NCBI GenBank assembly: GCA_018873245.2
Contig: JAEMBT020000004.1
Location: 5,690,573-5,754,572, forward strand
Direction: 5' to 3'
Source of the DNA: Archegozetes longisetosus
Taxonomy: Eukaryota; Arthropoda; Arachnida; Sarcoptiformes; Trhypochthoniidae
Length of the DNA stretch: 64,000 bases
A program made the translations under genes and the position numbers. Positions 61,750 to 64,000 of the stretch are shown here, piece after piece. The notes beneath the pieces were generated by a model. That model saw nothing but the letters and a program-made list of their open reading frames with translations, did not search any database and was not told the origin of the DNA. The first letter of the stretch is position 1; every line of letters starts with the position of its first letter.

Positions 61750-64000
61750 GAGAGAAACAGAGAGAAGAGAGTAACAGAGAAAGAGCTGGAGAGAGAAACG
61801 TTGAAAAAACAGGGTCTCTATGAAAGAAAGCTCATGAAAGAGCTACAAAGCGACGACCGCGTCTATACATTGATGTCAAAAACAGCTTTCTCGACCCTTG
61901 TCTGTTAAATAAACTACCTTTTGGAATACAAATCGGACTCTACCACACAGTATATTACTTTCTGCAAGGATAGCATCTACAGGGAAGCTAAATGTATCTG
62001 AACTCATGCTGCGTATCCTTATCGTCACTGGCGTAGGAGTTCAATCTAACCTCTACAATAAGCCATCTTTTGCTTAATATTATACAATTAAACACATTAG
62101 TTTGCATTTTCATATTTTATGTAATTGCCGAGTAGTTAACGATCAATTCTCTGATCAACAAAACCATATGCAGTTCAAGACTTTTGATTAATATAACGTC
62201 AAATCTAATTTAGATGTGAATAGTTGGCTTCATATTCATTTCAGCCATTGCTAAATTCATAATTTCACTGTTCGAAAAGGTCTTTAGAAACAAACAAAAT
62301 TACTTGTCGCTAATTAGTATTTACAATATCTTTAATGACTAAATTAATAGACTTTTGTACTGAGGACTTCACCGCAGTTTTTAAGAATCCGTTTTACTGT
62401 TATCGTTGTACGTTTGATGGAGTGTTTTCTATGATTAAGAATGCAACTTTTGCCCATTCAAATTTATTTTTTATATAAATTCAACGTTTGGTTATCTACT
62501 AAGCAAAAATTCATTATTTTTCAGTATGACTCAAATCAGAAGTAAATCATGCTAGATGTGAATTATTTTTGACACACTATAGTGAGATCAACTTGAAACA
62601 ACATTGATCGAAAAGACAACTTAAAGTGGAAAAATTGAAACTTAAACAGTTAGGCCTCTGATGTTTAATGGTCAGTTAAAATTGGTTTTTTCTATTTCTG
62701 TCTGATCCAATGAAGTAAGCCGAAGTGACTTTGAATAGTTTGTATATAGATTGAAATTTGTTCGATTTCAAATACTTAATATATTTTCCTAAGTCCAAAA
62801 TTGAAGACTATGGCAAAGCCCTTATAAGAATTCAATTGCTGTCATGATTATAAATAATTATTCTAAACTATTCATAATTTAAATTCCTCATTATTTCCAC
62901 CCATAGTTTTTGAATGTTTTCTAAGCTGACTTTAGAAATTTTCACTATGAAAAGTTTTAATAAATTGCATTAAGTGCTATATGTGATTGATTTAATTTTA
63001 AAATGATTTATCTATAGTCAACATTTCTAAAGGTGTCATTCAAATGAATTAGTTTCGTTTAATCGATTTATTTACATAAATTCATTATTGAAACTTATAT
63101 TAGATGAAAATCTAAGAACATTTTTTCCCTCCATATTAAATATAATCTCATTTATTGTGAGCAAAATTACGTAAAATACTAAACTTCACCTATTTTTATA
63201 GGCAGTTTTAGGTTATGGCAAATCAAACGCATGTTACGAATGAATCAAAATTGTTATTACAGGCGTTATAACTTTGAATGAATAGGAAAATTAAGATTTT
63301 CAATGAAACACTGTTTCAGATGATTGACTCGACAAATTTTCTAAAGAAACATTATTTGACTAGAAAATAGATTGAAAAAGGTCTATACGCCCCAAAACTC
63401 TTTAAATTGACTTTTATAACATTCTTTCTTTCAAATTGATGTTTTTCTAAAAATTAACTAGTTTTCTATTTTCCCATAAATTTTCTCAACCAATTCAAAT
63501 CCGTTCTAAGAACGCCTCTAAGAATCAGTTTTATATTTGATTAGTTGTCGCATTTGTAACACTTTCGGGCCCTTCAGGTTTTCACTCTTTGCTAAGTAGT
63601 CTAAGCATTAGAGGAAAATTCATAATATGTAGTGATCAAAGAATACTCACAAAATGCTACTAGTCTTTACGTTTAAAAGTATCTATTTTCCAAAATATTA
63701 TATTCTTTTCAAGTATGTTATGACTATGTTTGGCTGCATATGAACCAGCCTCCCATTACTTTATTAGTATAGCAAAAATGCAAAAACTCAGAATTCATTT
63801 ACGGTTTATTTCATATGTTGAAGAAATCAATATTTGTATAAGGATTCAATTTACACGCAAATCAGGATTGACTTTAACATTAATTTTCAATAGCATTAAT
63901 CAATGGTTAATGAGAAGCTGATTGAATTAGAATCGAGATTTAGCAAACGAATGACCAAAAGAAAATTGCACATCTAGCTGTGTGATTTTTCTTTTGTTCA

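Larger units (their letters stand above)
55833..64000. other. Region after the ZIC gene without a supported gene
   Basis: About 8 kb of AT-rich DNA. It holds the ZIC 3' end, microsatellites, and only short unconvincing ORFs (for example minus 59983-59741). A patch of somewhat higher G+C at 60.46-60.97 kb has no open frame of note. Confidence 0.45.

Noticed and set aside
61657..61908. Arg/Glu-rich 83-residue ORF
   Set aside because: Product of the GA microsatellite; no ATG context, family, or splice support.
1..64000. CRISPR arrays, operons, bacterial promoters or viral genes
   Set aside because: The window is spliced eukaryotic DNA; no regularly spaced repeats with unique spacers, and no viral or prokaryotic gene was recognised.

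Overview
This is eukaryotic nuclear DNA, strongly AT-rich, from an animal and most probably an arthropod. The genes have many phase-consistent introns, often only 60 to 100 bp long, and include a nephrin/Sns-type adhesion receptor, MSL2, survivin, and a ZIC/odd-paired factor. A degenerate stretch of the arthropod telomere motif CCTAA also fits. A mite or related chelicerate is my best guess, by inference only. Exon boundaries below come from GT/AG sites and reading phase read by eye, checked for frame closure by counting bases.

Left third (1-30 kb) is gene-dense. A nephrin/hibris/sticks-and-stones-like IgSF receptor (+) fills 825-12924, with its 5' exons outside the window. It is followed by a small two-TM protein (-, 13463-13903), an F-box/leucine-rich protein (+, 15075-16761), a short-chain dehydrogenase of the BDH/RDH type (-, 17120-18915), AMP deaminase (+, 20139-24024), survivin/BIRC5 (-, 24935-25715), aprataxin (+, 26291-27277), complex I subunit NDUFA2 (-, 27447-27894) and MSL2 (+, 28651-29961). 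Neighbours alternate between convergent pairs (F-box/SDR, AMPD/survivin, aprataxin/NDUFA2) and divergent pairs sharing short promoters (survivin/aprataxin, NDUFA2/MSL2). They have no obvious common pathway. Several are housekeeping: purine metabolism, cell division, DNA repair, respiration.

Middle (30-50 kb) is a roughly 20-kb gene desert with microsatellites, short tandem repeats, and a few weak or degraded coding-like fragments. It lies upstream of the developmental gene odd-paired/ZIC (+, 50206-55832), whose two coding exons are separated by a 4-kb intron inside the zinc-finger domain. Right end (56-64 kb) is again without a gene I can support.

Most notable: a 44-bp tandem duplication of the 3' splice site in the zinc-finger region of the ZIC gene, where the first copy would give a premature stop; a nine-codon upstream ORF whose stop overlaps the MSL2 start codon (TAATG); an aprataxin whose first HIT-motif histidine is proline; a one-base frameshift in Ig domain 8 of the nephrin-like gene; a family of about 137-bp palindromic TA-flanked elements each sitting within 30 bp of a splice site; and a foldback of about 470 bp that nearly fills one AMP deaminase intron.
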